A stretch of DNA of 64,000 nt from contig JAEUIA010000022.1 in the NCBI GenBank assembly GCA_016795245.1, forward strand, positions 16,675 through 80,674, written 5' to 3'. The notes under the pieces were generated by a model. It made no database searches, had not been told where the DNA came from, and was given only the letters and a program-made list of their open reading frames with translations. This DNA comes from Planctomycetota bacterium (lineage in GTDB: Bacteria; Planctomycetota; UBA1135; GCA-002686595). Shown one piece after another: positions 27,352 through 36,270 of the stretch (within the stretch, counting starts at the first letter, position 1; each line of letters opens with the position of its first letter). Position numbers and translations under genes: made by a program.

Positions 27352-28551
27352 GTGATCTCCGTATCTCACCTCACGCGCACGTTCGGCGACTTCACCGCGC
27401 TCGACGATGTCTCCTTCGAGATCGCGAAGGGCGAGGTCGTCGGTTTCCTGGGGCCGAACGGCGCAGGCAAGACCACGACGTTGCGCATCCTGGCCGGGTA
27501 TCTGCCGGCGACCTCGGGCACGGCGCGCGTCGCCGGATTCGACGTCCTGCGCGACTCGATCGAAGTGCGCCGGCGCATCGGGTACCTGCCCGAGTCCGTC
27601 CCGCTCTACCGCGAACACCGCGTGATCGAGATGCTCGAATTCCAGGCGCGTCTGCACGGCATGTCGCGCGCGGACACGCGGCGCCGCGTGGGTGAGGTGT
27701 TGCAACAGGTCGGCCTCACGGACCGCAGCCGCGACCTCGTGGGGCATCTCTCGCGCGGCCTGCGTCAGCGCGCGGGTCTGGCGGTCGCGCTGTTGCCCGA
27801 CCCCGAGGTCCTGATCCTCGACGAGCCGACCAGCGGACTCGATCCCCTGCAGCGCATCGAAGTGCGCGCGCTGGTGCGCGAATTGGCTACCAAGCACACG
27901 GTCATTCTCTCGTCGCACATCCTGCCCGAGATCGAGGCCACCTGTCCGCGCGTCGTGATCTTGCACGAAGGCCGGCTCGTCGCCGACGGAACCCCCGACC
28001 AATTGGTGCGCGCGCACAGCGAGATCAGCCACGTGCGCCTCGAAGCCGTGCTCGGCGCCGACGCGCCGAATGCCGCGAAGTTCCTGCGCGCCATCGCGGG
28101 CGTGCGCGAGGTCGTGGACCGCGGGCGCCTGGGCATCCACCATCAATTCGACATCGTGTGCGACGAAGATCTGCGCGAAGACGTCGGTGCACTGGCCGCG
28201 GCGCGCAAGTGGGCGCTGCGCGAACTCTCGTGGCGACGGCCCACATTGGAGCAGCTCTTCAGCCGTATCGCGATCGGCGGATCGGCAGTGACTGCGGCGC
28301 ACCCACCCGGCAGTTCCGCGGGGACCGCGGACCCCGCGACAACCGCAGGCACGGCGTCCGTGCCGCTGCACGTCTCACTCCCGCTCTCGAGTGCCGCCCC
28401 GCAACCCGGTAAGTCCGCGCCGGCGAAGATCGTCTACAACCTCAATCCCTTCGATCAGGGCGCAACGCGCCATCTCGGCACACCCAAGGCCGTCGAAGGC
28501 CAGACACCCAGCGCCGCCGAACAACGCGCGCGCGAATCCGGCGGCGAATGA
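27352..28551 (+). CDS. ABC transporter ATPase (GldA/NatA-like)
   Basis: 399 residues with a GTG start. Walker A GPNGAGKTT near residue 36, an LSRGLRQR signature where canonical LSGGQ would stand, and Walker B VLILDEPTSGLDP. It belongs to the exporter class with GldA and CcmA-like ATPases and should drive the permease encoded 7 bases downstream. The last 95 residues or so form an extension rich in Pro, Ala and Thr beyond the usual 300-residue length, with no recognisable domain. First gene of a four-gene operon. Confidence 0.92.
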   Translation: MISVSHLTRTFGDFTALDDVSFEIAKGEVVGFLGPNGAGKTTTLRILAGYLPATSGTARVAGFDVLRDSIEVRRRIGYLPESVPLYREHRVIEMLEFQARLHGMSRADTRRRVGEVLQQVGLTDRSRDLVGHLSRGLRQRAGLAVALLPDPEVLILDEPTSGLDPLQRIEVRALVRELATKHTVILSSHILPEIEATCPRVVILHEGRLVADGTPDQLVRAHSEISHVRLEAVLGADAPNAAKFLRAIAGVREVVDRGRLGIHHQFDIVCDEDLREDVGALAAARKWALRELSWRRPTLEQLFSRIAIGGSAVTAAHPPGSSAGTADPATTAGTASVPLHVSLPLSSAAPQPGKSAPAKIVYNLNPFDQGATRHLGTPKAVEGQTPSAAEQRARESGGE

Positions 28552-28558
28552 ACGCAGC

Positions 28559-29296
28559 ATGAGAGGTGTGTTCGCCATCTACCGGCGCGAAATGGCCGGG
28601 CTGTTCTTCGGGCCGCTGGCCTGGGCCGTATTGGCGCTGGCGTTCTGCTTGAACGGCTATCTGTTCGTGCTCTACCTGAAGAGCCAGGCCGGCGACGTCG
28701 ACGTGGCCGTGCGTCTCGCGTTGGGTGAATCGTGGGCGTTCTGGATGTTGTTGATCCTCGTGCCGCCGCTCTTGACGATGCGGATGATCAGCGAGGAATC
28801 ACGCAGCGGCATCCTCGAGTTCCTGTTGACCGCGCCGATCTCGGATGCGGCCGTCGTCACCGGCAAGTTCCTGGCGGCCACGAGCTTCATGGCGATCCTG
28901 TGGGCGAGCGTTTTCCTGTACGCCGCCGTCACGGCGTCCTTGGGCGTGTCCGTGGACCCCGGAGTCTTGATCGGCGGCTACACCGGTGCCGTGCTGGCTT
29001 CGGCCTTGTTCACCGCCGTCGGGTTGCTCGCGAGTTCGCTGACGAACACGCCGGTGTTGTCGGCCTTCGCGGCCGTGCTCGCGAATCTCGCCATCGTGAT
29101 CGCGCCGCTCTTGTCGAACCTCGCGGACGATCCGGTCGTGCGCCGCGCGATTCGTCACATCGACGTGATCGACCACCACTCGAACTCCTTCCTGCTCGGG
29201 GTATTCGACACGGCGTATGCGCTGTTCTTCGTGGCCTGGACGGCGCTCGTCTTGTTCCTGACGGTGCGAGCGCTGGAGACGCGGCGATGGGCGTGA
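28559..29296 (+). CDS. ABC transporter permease (GldF/ABC-2 type)
   Basis: 245 residues with six hydrophobic helices. The start MRGVFAIYRREMAGLFFGPL, the segment ISEESRSGILEFLLTAPIS and the helix pattern are those of GldF and other ABC-2 permeases. The ATG at 28559 is chosen because it opens the conserved N terminus; the frame runs further upstream inside the ATPase gene. The stop overlaps the next gene by 10 bases. With the ATPase it should form a membrane transporter whose substrate is unknown. Confidence 0.92.
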   Translation: MRGVFAIYRREMAGLFFGPLAWAVLALAFCLNGYLFVLYLKSQAGDVDVAVRLALGESWAFWMLLILVPPLLTMRMISEESRSGILEFLLTAPISDAAVVTGKFLAATSFMAILWASVFLYAAVTASLGVSVDPGVLIGGYTGAVLASALFTAVGLLASSLTNTPVLSAFAAVLANLAIVIAPLLSNLADDPVVRRAIRHIDVIDHHSNSFLLGVFDTAYALFFVAWTALVLFLTVRALETRRWA

Positions 29297-30909
29297 CGAT
29301 CCAATCGAGCGCTTTCGAGAAGCGGCGCGCGCGGCGTGCGCGTCTCGCGACGTTGGCACAGGTCGCGCTGGCGGCGCTGTTGGCGTTGGCTGCCGTATTG
29401 CTCATCACGTGGCTCTCCGAGCGCCGTGGATTCCGCGCGCGCTTCGACCTCACGCGCTCGGCCGAGAACACGCTCGATCCGGTCTCGGTGTCCGTGATCG
29501 AGAAGCTGCCCGTCGAGATCGCGATCGACGTCTTCTTCCGCGGCGCCGATCCGCCGTTGAGCGGAGAAGTCGCCAAGGCGCAGAACCGCATGCGCAAGCT
29601 CTTGCGGCGCGCAGCCGACGAATCGGGCGGGCGTATCGTGATCGAAGACCACGACCTGTCGAACGTCGCCCGCCTGCCCGCGCGCGCGCAGGCGCGGATG
29701 GGGGAGTTGAAGATCACGGCGCTCGAGCCCGGCGGGATGCTGGTCGTCTCCGCCGGCACGCGCCGCGAACTCGTGCGGTTGCGTCCCGACATCGCCGATC
29801 TGGATCCAGGTCAGCCGGGTGGACCGGGCGTCCACTACCAGCCGCCGCGCACCGTGAGTTTTCGCGGGGAAGAGGCGCTGATGAGCGCGCTCTTGAAGGT
29901 CAGTCTGGCCACGACGAAGAAGGTCGTCTTCACGCAAGGACACGGCGAGCCCGATCTCGTGTCCGTCGATCATTACGGTCTGTCGCTCTTGAAAGGTGAA
30001 CTCGAAGGCGACGGCTTCGAGGTCGTCACGTGGGACGGTGCGCGCGCCGGACCTCTGCCGGCGGATTGTGATGTGCTCGTCGTGCTCGGTCCCGAACAGG
30101 TCCTCACGAGTGCGGAGAGCGCCGACGTGCGCAAGTTCGTCGACGCCGGCGGGCGCCTGATCGCAGCGCCCGGCGTGCGACCGCTCGCGGGCGAGGGCAG
30201 CCTCGCTGCGCTTCTCGCCGACTACGGCGTGCGTCTCTTAGCGCGCGGCGTCGTGGCCTATCCGCTGCCCGCGACGGCGGGCGGAGCGCCGCACTACGGA
30301 CTCGAAGAGTGCGGTGATCTGGCGATCGGCTTCGAAGGCATGCCGGCATTGAATCCGATCACCGAACCTCTGCGGCGCTCGGGGAGGCGCGTGCTCATGC
30401 GCGGCGCCCACGTCTTGGAGCGCGCGGAGTCCGACGGTGCGACGCCGGTTTCGGTGCGCGATCTGCTGCGCTCGCCCGAAGATTCCTGGCACGAGTTGCC
30501 GCTCCCCGGCACCGAGGATCGCTTCGATTGGAAGCCCGAGAACGACAGCGAACGCGGCCGTTTCCTGGTGGCGTTGCAGGCCTCGTTCTCGCCGCGCGCG
30601 AAGCCGCCCGAGCGCGCGAACGACGACGGGCGTTCGCGTCCGGAGTCCCGCATCGTCGTCATCGGCTCCAAGGATTCGTTCCAGAATTATCTGTTGCCGA
30701 GCAACCGCGACTTCATCTTGAACTGCTTCAACTGGGCCGGCTCGCGCGAATACCGCGTCAAAGTGTCGAAGACGAACCCCGAAGCGCGCCGTATCGACGT
30801 CAAGAGCGAAGGCAGTCTCGCGCGGGTGACGTGGATTGCGCTGTTCGGATTGCCGCTGATCTCTGCCGTGCTCGGGATCGCCACCGTGTGGCGGAGGAAC
30901 CGCCGATGA
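29287..30909 (+). CDS. GldG-like ABC-type auxiliary protein
   Basis: 540 residues, anchored by one helix near residues 22-42 and one at the extreme C terminus (about 514-534). The large extracytoplasmic part contains KKVVFTQGHGEPDL followed by a GATase-like fold region (CDVLVVLGPEQ, VRKFVDAGGRLI). This is the layout of GldG and of the auxiliary subunit that accompanies GldA/GldF in gliding bacteria and, in many non-gliding lineages, an unassigned transporter. It overlaps both neighbours. Gliding itself cannot be inferred; other gld genes are absent from the window. Confidence 0.88.
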   Translation: MGVTIQSSAFEKRRARRARLATLAQVALAALLALAAVLLITWLSERRGFRARFDLTRSAENTLDPVSVSVIEKLPVEIAIDVFFRGADPPLSGEVAKAQNRMRKLLRRAADESGGRIVIEDHDLSNVARLPARAQARMGELKITALEPGGMLVVSAGTRRELVRLRPDIADLDPGQPGGPGVHYQPPRTVSFRGEEALMSALLKVSLATTKKVVFTQGHGEPDLVSVDHYGLSLLKGELEGDGFEVVTWDGARAGPLPADCDVLVVLGPEQVLTSAESADVRKFVDAGGRLIAAPGVRPLAGEGSLAALLADYGVRLLARGVVAYPLPATAGGAPHYGLEECGDLAIGFEGMPALNPITEPLRRSGRRVLMRGAHVLERAESDGATPVSVRDLLRSPEDSWHELPLPGTEDRFDWKPENDSERGRFLVALQASFSPRAKPPERANDDGRSRPESRIVVIGSKDSFQNYLLPSNRDFILNCFNWAGSREYRVKVSKTNPEARRIDVKSEGSLARVTWIALFGLPLISAVLGIATVWRRNRR

Positions 30910-32663
30910 GTCGTCTGACATTGCTGCTGCTCTTGGTGCTGGTCGCAGGTCTCGGTTACCTCGCGTGGCGCCAATCGCAAGCGGACGCGACCTGGGTCAA
31001 GGACAACGACGTCCCGCTCTTCCCTGGGTTGGCCGTGAACGACGTCGCCGCCGTGCGCATCGACAATCTCGAGCGCGGGGCGCAGATGCGTTTCGAGCGC
31101 GATGCCAAACTCGGGTGGATGATGGTCGATCCGGTGCGCGTCCGGGCCGAGAGCGGCATCCTCGACCTGCTCGTGAAGAGCGCCGTCGAGCGCAGAGCCA
31201 CGCCGATCGCGGAATCCGAGATCGACACGCAGCGACTCGGCTTCGAGCCGCCGCGCTTCGTGCTCGAGTTCATCACCGCCACAGGCGAGCGCAGCCGCAT
31301 CGACGTGGGAGCGGCGGATCTGGATCGCAACCGCGTCTACGTGCGCATCGGCGGCAAGATCATGCGCGCCGTGCGCGACTTCGAGACGATGCTCGACCTG
31401 GGCGCCGAGGAATACCAATCGCACTACGCGACGACGCTCGACGCGCGCAACATCGCCGAGTTGCACCGGCGCGGGACGATGCGTTTCCCGGGCAGCACGG
31501 AAGAGGTCGACGTGACCTTGGATGCGCTGCTCGACGACGGGCAATGGCGCTCGACCGCTCCGGTCCACGCGCTGCTCGATCCCGTAGGCATGGCGATCCT
31601 CGCGCAAGGCGGGGCGAGCCTGCAGTTCGATCATCTGGTGCCCACGGGCGGCGCGCCGCTCGCAGCGTTGGGTCTGGATCCGCCGGCATTCCAGATCGAG
31701 TTTCAAGAGGCACGGGGCGAGAGCGCCACGCTGCTGCTCGGTCCGAGCGATCCGCTGCGCCCGGCGCAATGGAACGGAACACGCGTCGGCGAGAACACCG
31801 TCTGGCGCATCCCGTCGGATCTGGCGCTCGCGCTGGCGACCAGGATCGACGATCTGCTCGACCACCGCATCCATCGCCTCGGGCGCGAGGAGATGGCGGA
31901 GATCCAGCTGTCGAGCGCGCACGGCGAAGTGCGCCTCCAGAGTTCGCGCCTGGGTTGGGCGGTCTCGGAGGCCAACCCCGGTTCGAAAGTGTTCGGTCCG
32001 GTACGGATGGCCGATTCGAAGCGTGTCGCGGACTTCCTGGGCCGCTTGCACCAGCTCGAGATCCGCACCTTCATCGTCGAGCGCAGCGCGCTCACACCTG
32101 AAGAAACGCAGGTCACGCTGCGCATCACGACGCCCGCCGGCGCGGTCAGCGCGTGTTCGTTCGGCGGCGCGCACCCTAGCGGTGGCGTGCGATTCCAACG
32201 CGCAGGCGACGACGTCATCGGCGTCGTCGACGAAGCCGCGCTGGAACTCCTCGGCCGGCGCGCGCAGTCCTTCTGGAGCACGACGATCCTGGAGACGGCC
32301 GAGATCTCGGTCGTGTCCCTGACACTTTCACGCGGTCCGGTCGAACGCGTGTTCGAGCGCGACCGCGCCGGATTGTGGGTCGAGAAGGGCCGGACGAGCG
32401 AGGCCAAGGAGTTGCACCCGCTGCTCGATCCGCTGCTCTTCTTGCGCGCCGAGAGGCATCTGTCGTCGCTCGCGCCGCCCATCGCGGAGCCGTTGCGCGT
32501 GCGCTGGACGCTGAGCCAGGCGCAAAGCGTCCTCGATTTCGGCTACGTCGAACTCGACGGGGTGCGGACGGCCGTGTGCGATTTCGAAGGCCGGCGCAGC
32601 GTGCTCGAACGGCCGGACCTGATCGACAAACTCGGGCAACTGCTCGACGCAGTTCCGCGCTGA
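30906..32663 (+). CDS. DUF4340-type membrane-anchored protein
   Basis: 585 residues with an N-terminal signal anchor (MSRLTLLLLLVLVAGLGYLAW). The rest is periplasmic and made of repeated beta modules, with segments such as VAAVRIDN, RFERDAKLGWMMVDPVRVRA and LDLLVKSAVERRA, characteristic of DUF4340. Proteins of this family usually sit directly after GldG-like genes, as here (ATGA overlap), and are thought to act with that transporter. The biochemical role is unknown. Confidence 0.85.
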   Translation: MSRLTLLLLLVLVAGLGYLAWRQSQADATWVKDNDVPLFPGLAVNDVAAVRIDNLERGAQMRFERDAKLGWMMVDPVRVRAESGILDLLVKSAVERRATPIAESEIDTQRLGFEPPRFVLEFITATGERSRIDVGAADLDRNRVYVRIGGKIMRAVRDFETMLDLGAEEYQSHYATTLDARNIAELHRRGTMRFPGSTEEVDVTLDALLDDGQWRSTAPVHALLDPVGMAILAQGGASLQFDHLVPTGGAPLAALGLDPPAFQIEFQEARGESATLLLGPSDPLRPAQWNGTRVGENTVWRIPSDLALALATRIDDLLDHRIHRLGREEMAEIQLSSAHGEVRLQSSRLGWAVSEANPGSKVFGPVRMADSKRVADFLGRLHQLEIRTFIVERSALTPEETQVTLRITTPAGAVSACSFGGAHPSGGVRFQRAGDDVIGVVDEAALELLGRRAQSFWSTTILETAEISVVSLTLSRGPVERVFERDRAGLWVEKGRTSEAKELHPLLDPLLFLRAERHLSSLAPPIAEPLRVRWTLSQAQSVLDFGYVELDGVRTAVCDFEGRRSVLERPDLIDKLGQLLDAVPR

Positions 32664-32679
32664 AGCGGGCGACGCCGTC

Positions 32680-33066
32680 TCAGGGCTGCGGCGGGCGCGT
32701 ACCGACGTAGGCTTCCATCAGTCCGCGATCAGCTTCCGACATCTCGTGCAGGAAGACCGCGATCTCGAAGTGCTCGACGCCCTTCGCGATGCGCTCGCAG
32801 CGCACGACGGCGCCGTGTCCGTGGATCGCCTGCTTGCCTTTCGCCGTCTTCATCTCGAGCGTGACTTCGAGCACGGTCATCAGCGGAATCGGCCGATCGA
32901 GGAAGAAGCACACGCCCGCGCGCGAGACGTCGCGCACGCGCGCCGGGTTCTTCGAGCCCGCGACCGCGACCGTGATCGGCAGGTCGGATTGCGCACGCGC
33001 CCAGCGCCGGCGATCGGCTGCGCTGCCGGCGGAGTTCGAAGGACGGGGGGAGGGTTGGGACACCAT
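32680..33066 (-). CDS. PilZ-domain protein (possible c-di-GMP receptor)
   Basis: 128 residues. The N-terminal RRRWARAQ fits the RxxxR motif and VRDVSRAGVCFFL fits the D/NxSxxG motif of PilZ, both needed to bind cyclic di-GMP. The rest is a single beta barrel. It stands alone, convergent with the DUF4340 gene and divergent from ssb. The output is unknown. Confidence 0.82.
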   Translation of the reverse strand: MVSQPSPRPSNSAGSAADRRRWARAQSDLPITVAVAGSKNPARVRDVSRAGVCFFLDRPIPLMTVLEVTLEMKTAKGKQAIHGHGAVVRCERIAKGVEHFEIAVFLHEMSEADRGLMEAYVGTRPPQP

Positions 33067-33282
33067 GGCGGATTCGCTCGCGTGGGGGGAAAGGATGCGG
33101 AAGATCGTAAACGAGCCGCGGGGTCCCTGGGAGCAGGATCTGGCCGTGACTCGAATTATCCGCGCGCGATCGCTCGCGTTTCCATGCTGGGCGCAAGCTT
33201 GATAATCTCAGGCACTTCCCGCTGCCACGGCGATCTCGCCGCGCACGGTCCGTTCCCACCCAGACACCCCTCGAGTATCCCG

Positions 33283-33741
33283 ATGGCCAGCTTCAACCGA
33301 GTGATTTTGATGGGGAATCTCACGCGAGATCCCGAATTGCGCTTCACGCCCAGCAACATGCCGATCTGCAAGTTCGGACTGGCGGTCAACCGTCGCTTCA
33401 AGGACGGACAGAGCGGCGAGTGGAAGGAAGAAGCCACCTTCGTCGACGTGACGATCTTCGGTTCGCGCGCCGAACCGTTCGCCAAGTACCACCAGAAGGG
33501 CAAGCAGGCGTTCATCGAAGGCACGCTGCGCATGGACACCTGGGAAGACAAGAACGGCGGCGGCAAGCGCAGCAAGCTGTACGTCGTCGCGGACTCGTGG
33601 GAATTCGTCGGTTCGGGCGGCGGACGTTCCGAGGGCGGCGGTTCGGATCGCGGCGGATTCTCGCAGAGCGACACCCAGGGCGGCGGTTCGAGTTCGCAAG
33701 GCGAGCCCGAGTACCAGCAGGCCGACGACACGCCGTTCTGA
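33283..33741 (+). CDS. ssb: Single-stranded DNA-binding protein
   Basis: 152 residues: an OB fold (about 1-108) beginning MASFNRVILMGNLTRDPELRF, a Gly/Ser-rich flexible linker (about 109-140) and the acidic tip ending DDTPF, which recruits repair and replication partners. It coats single-stranded DNA as a tetramer. A TGATAAT box at 33200-33206 may be its -10 element. The upstream frame is open but the ATG at 33283 opens the OB fold. Confidence 0.97.
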   Translation: MASFNRVILMGNLTRDPELRFTPSNMPICKFGLAVNRRFKDGQSGEWKEEATFVDVTIFGSRAEPFAKYHQKGKQAFIEGTLRMDTWEDKNGGGKRSKLYVVADSWEFVGSGGGRSEGGGSDRGGFSQSDTQGGGSSSQGEPEYQQADDTPF

Positions 33742-33764
33742 GCGCGAACTCGCGCTCAGCCCAG

Positions 33765-34460
33765 ATGCGTCTCAAGGTCCGCTTGTTCGCGCTCCTGGCC
33801 GAGAAGGCCGGCGCGCGCGAGATCGTGCTCGACGATCTGCCTGAGGCGCTCACGCTGGGCGATCTCAAGCGCGAGATCGCGCGGCGACGGCCTGAACTCG
33901 GCTCGCTCGCGCACATTTCGGGCGTGGTCGGCACGGAGTACGCACGCGACGAGCGAGAACTGCACGCGGACGACGAAGTGAGCTTGCTGCCGCCCGTCTC
34001 CGGCGGCGGGCAAGACGACGACGCAGCGCTCGCGCGCGGAGTGTTCCTGCTCGTGGCGGAGCCGCTGGACGTGCAGGCACTCGCCGACCGCGTGTGGCAC
34101 GCAAGCTGCGGCGCGGTGTGCACCTTCGTCGGGACGACGCGCGACACGAACCGCGACTCCACGGTCGTCCGTCTCGACTACGAAGCCTTCGAAGCGATGA
34201 CAGGGCCGGAAATGGCGCGCATTTTCGCGCGTTGCCGCGCGGAACTGGGTGCCGAGGTCAAGGTGCGCATGCTGTGCGCCCATCGCACCGGCACGGTGGC
34301 GGTGGGCGAGCCTTCCGTCTTGATCGCGGTCGCGAGCCCGCACCGTGACGCGGCCTTCCGGGCCTGTCGCTTCCTGATCGACGAGCTCAAGCGCACGCTG
34401 CCGATCTGGAAGAAGGAAATCTACTCCGACGGGCACCACTGGATCGGAGATCGCTCTTGA
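33765..34460 (+). CDS. MoaD-MoaE fusion (molybdopterin synthase)
   Basis: 231 residues. Residues 1-82 are MoaD, a ubiquitin-fold sulfur carrier ending in PPVSGGG (Gly80-82), and residues about 90-231 are MoaE with HRTGTVAVGEPSVLIAV and the active-site lysines in KRTLPIWKKE. Together they turn cyclic pyranopterin phosphate into molybdopterin. In separate MoaD the Gly-Gly carboxyl end must be free to carry sulfur, so here the fusion would need cutting after Gly-Gly, as reported for mycobacterial MoaX, or another mechanism. No other moa gene is in the window. Confidence 0.93.
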   Translation: MRLKVRLFALLAEKAGAREIVLDDLPEALTLGDLKREIARRRPELGSLAHISGVVGTEYARDERELHADDEVSLLPPVSGGGQDDDAALARGVFLLVAEPLDVQALADRVWHASCGAVCTFVGTTRDTNRDSTVVRLDYEAFEAMTGPEMARIFARCRAELGAEVKVRMLCAHRTGTVAVGEPSVLIAVASPHRDAAFRACRFLIDELKRTLPIWKKEIYSDGHHWIGDRS

Positions 34461-34503
34461 GCAATCGCATCCCGCGGACACTAGGATGGGCGGCCCCCCG
34501 AGC

Positions 34504-36195
34504 ATGAAACAGCACTCCCTGAATCTCCCGAACATCGAGCGCGAGGAGCTGCCCGTCGACGTCCTCCTCATCGGCGCCGGCGCCGCGAACATCGCGTGCG
34601 CCATTCATCTCGCGCGCCTGTTGAAGGCGCGCGGCATCGAGGACAAGACGATCCTCGTCCTGGAGAAATCCGAAGAGATCGGCAATCACACGCTCTCCGG
34701 CGCCGTGATGAACCCGCGCGGCATGGCTGAGCTGTTTCCCGATTGGCGCGAGCGCGGTTGCCCGATCGAAGGCGACGTCGGGCGCGACGCGATGTGGTGG
34801 CTGAAGAAGAACGGCAAGCACAGCCAGTTCGAGGGCGCGCTCTGTCCGCCGCAGCTCAAGAACCACGGCAACGTAATCGTCGCGCTGAACAAGGTCGTCG
34901 GCTGGATGAAGTCGCAGGCCGAAGAACTCGGTGTGCAGGTCTACCCCGGCTTTGCCGCGGCAGAGATCCTGTTCGAAACGGACGCGCAGGGCGTCGAGAA
35001 GGTCGTGGGCGTGCAGACGCGCGATGCGGGCATCGACAAGCACGGCGCGGCGAAGGCCGGCTTCCAGCCGGGGATGAACGTTCGCGCTCCGATCACGGTG
35101 TTCGGCGAAGGCCCGCGCGGTCATCTCGCGAAGCACCTGATCAAGCGTCACAAGCTCGACGCCGGCAAGAATCCGCAGACCTACGGCACGGGCATCAAGG
35201 AGATCTGGGAAGTCCCTGCCGCGACCGGAGCGGAGTGGAAGAACCGCGTCGTCCACACCGGCGGCTACCCACTGGGCTTCGACGGCTACGGCGGCAGCTG
35301 GATCTACGGGCTCGCCGACAATCAGCTCTCGATCGGTTACGTCGTCGGCCTCGATCACCACGACGCGAAGCTCGATCCGCACGCGTTGTTCGTGAAGTGG
35401 AAACAACATCCGGCGATCGCGCGCGTGCTCGAGGGCGGCAAGGTCGTGCGCTACGGCGCGAAGACCGTGCCCGAAGGCGGCTACTTTGCGATGCCGAGGC
35501 TGTACGGCAACGGTTACGTGCTCGTCGGTGACACGGCTGGATTCCTGAACAGCTCGACCTTGAAAGGCATCCACCTCTCGATCAAGTCGGGGATGCTCGC
35601 CGCCGAAGCGATCGCGGATGCAATCGTCGCCGGTCAGACGAGCGCCGCGCAGTTGAAGCGCTACGAGGAACTCTTCGAGGCCTCCTGGGCGCGCGACGAA
35701 CTCTACGGCGTGCGCAACTGGCGTCAGGCCTTCGACCAGGGCTTCCTGGCGGGAATGATCGACTCCGCGTTCCAGATGATCACCGGTGGCCGCGGGCTCG
35801 TGAAGCGTCGCAGCGGTCATGCCGATCACACGACGACACGTCGCATCGGCGAATCGCGCTTCGAAAAGCCCAAGTTCGACGACAAGGGCTCGCTCGACAA
35901 ACTGACCGACGTGTTTCACTCGGGCACGATCCACGAAGAAGACCAGCCGGCGCACCTGCTCGTGCTCGACACGACGATCTGCGTCGACCGCTGCACCAAG
36001 GAATTCGGAAACCCCTGCCAGCACTTCTGTCCCGCCGCCGTGTACGAATGGCCGAGCGAAGGCGAGCCCAAGGGCCCGACCGTCAACTTCAGCAACTGCG
36101 TGCACTGCAAGACGTGCGACATCGCCGATCCGTACGAGAACATCGAATGGGTCGTGCCAGAAGGCGGCGGCGGTCCCAAGTACCACGGCATGTGA
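34504..36195 (+). CDS. Electron transfer flavoprotein-ubiquinone oxidoreductase
   Basis: About 563 residues. It has an FAD-binding N terminus, a central quinone-binding region (GGYPLGFDGYGGSWIYGLAD) and a C-terminal 4Fe-4S cluster domain (CVDRCTKEFGNPCQHFCP and NCVHCKTCDI), the complete ETF-QO plan. It passes electrons from acyl-CoA and amino-acid dehydrogenases, through ETF, to the quinone pool. The FAD loop is GAGAAN instead of GxGxxG, its third Gly replaced by Asn. The start is probably ATG 34504 because a TAGGAT box overlaps the alternative ATG at 34486. No etfAB gene is in the window. Confidence 0.93.
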   Translation: MKQHSLNLPNIEREELPVDVLLIGAGAANIACAIHLARLLKARGIEDKTILVLEKSEEIGNHTLSGAVMNPRGMAELFPDWRERGCPIEGDVGRDAMWWLKKNGKHSQFEGALCPPQLKNHGNVIVALNKVVGWMKSQAEELGVQVYPGFAAAEILFETDAQGVEKVVGVQTRDAGIDKHGAAKAGFQPGMNVRAPITVFGEGPRGHLAKHLIKRHKLDAGKNPQTYGTGIKEIWEVPAATGAEWKNRVVHTGGYPLGFDGYGGSWIYGLADNQLSIGYVVGLDHHDAKLDPHALFVKWKQHPAIARVLEGGKVVRYGAKTVPEGGYFAMPRLYGNGYVLVGDTAGFLNSSTLKGIHLSIKSGMLAAEAIADAIVAGQTSAAQLKRYEELFEASWARDELYGVRNWRQAFDQGFLAGMIDSAFQMITGGRGLVKRRSGHADHTTTRRIGESRFEKPKFDDKGSLDKLTDVFHSGTIHEEDQPAHLLVLDTTICVDRCTKEFGNPCQHFCPAAVYEWPSEGEPKGPTVNFSNCVHCKTCDIADPYENIEWVVPEGGGGPKYHGM

Positions 36196-36197
36196 GC

Positions 36198-36237
36198 CTT
36201 CGGCTGACACCGCTCGACTTCGGCTGACGCCGCTCGG
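36198..36237 (+). repeat. Tandem 20-bp duplication
   Basis: Two copies of CTTCGGCTGACRCCGCTCGR stand head to tail (36198-36217 and 36218-36237), differing at two positions. They lie between the ETF-QO stop and pepA. Function unknown. Confidence 0.9.
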
Positions 36238-36270
36238 CGCCGAACTCTCGCCAGACCCCGGATCTACTCC

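Noticed and set aside
27087..27355. Small open frames between dnaK and the ABC ATPase
   Set aside because: No ribosome-binding site, no conserved composition, and two overlapping frames compete.
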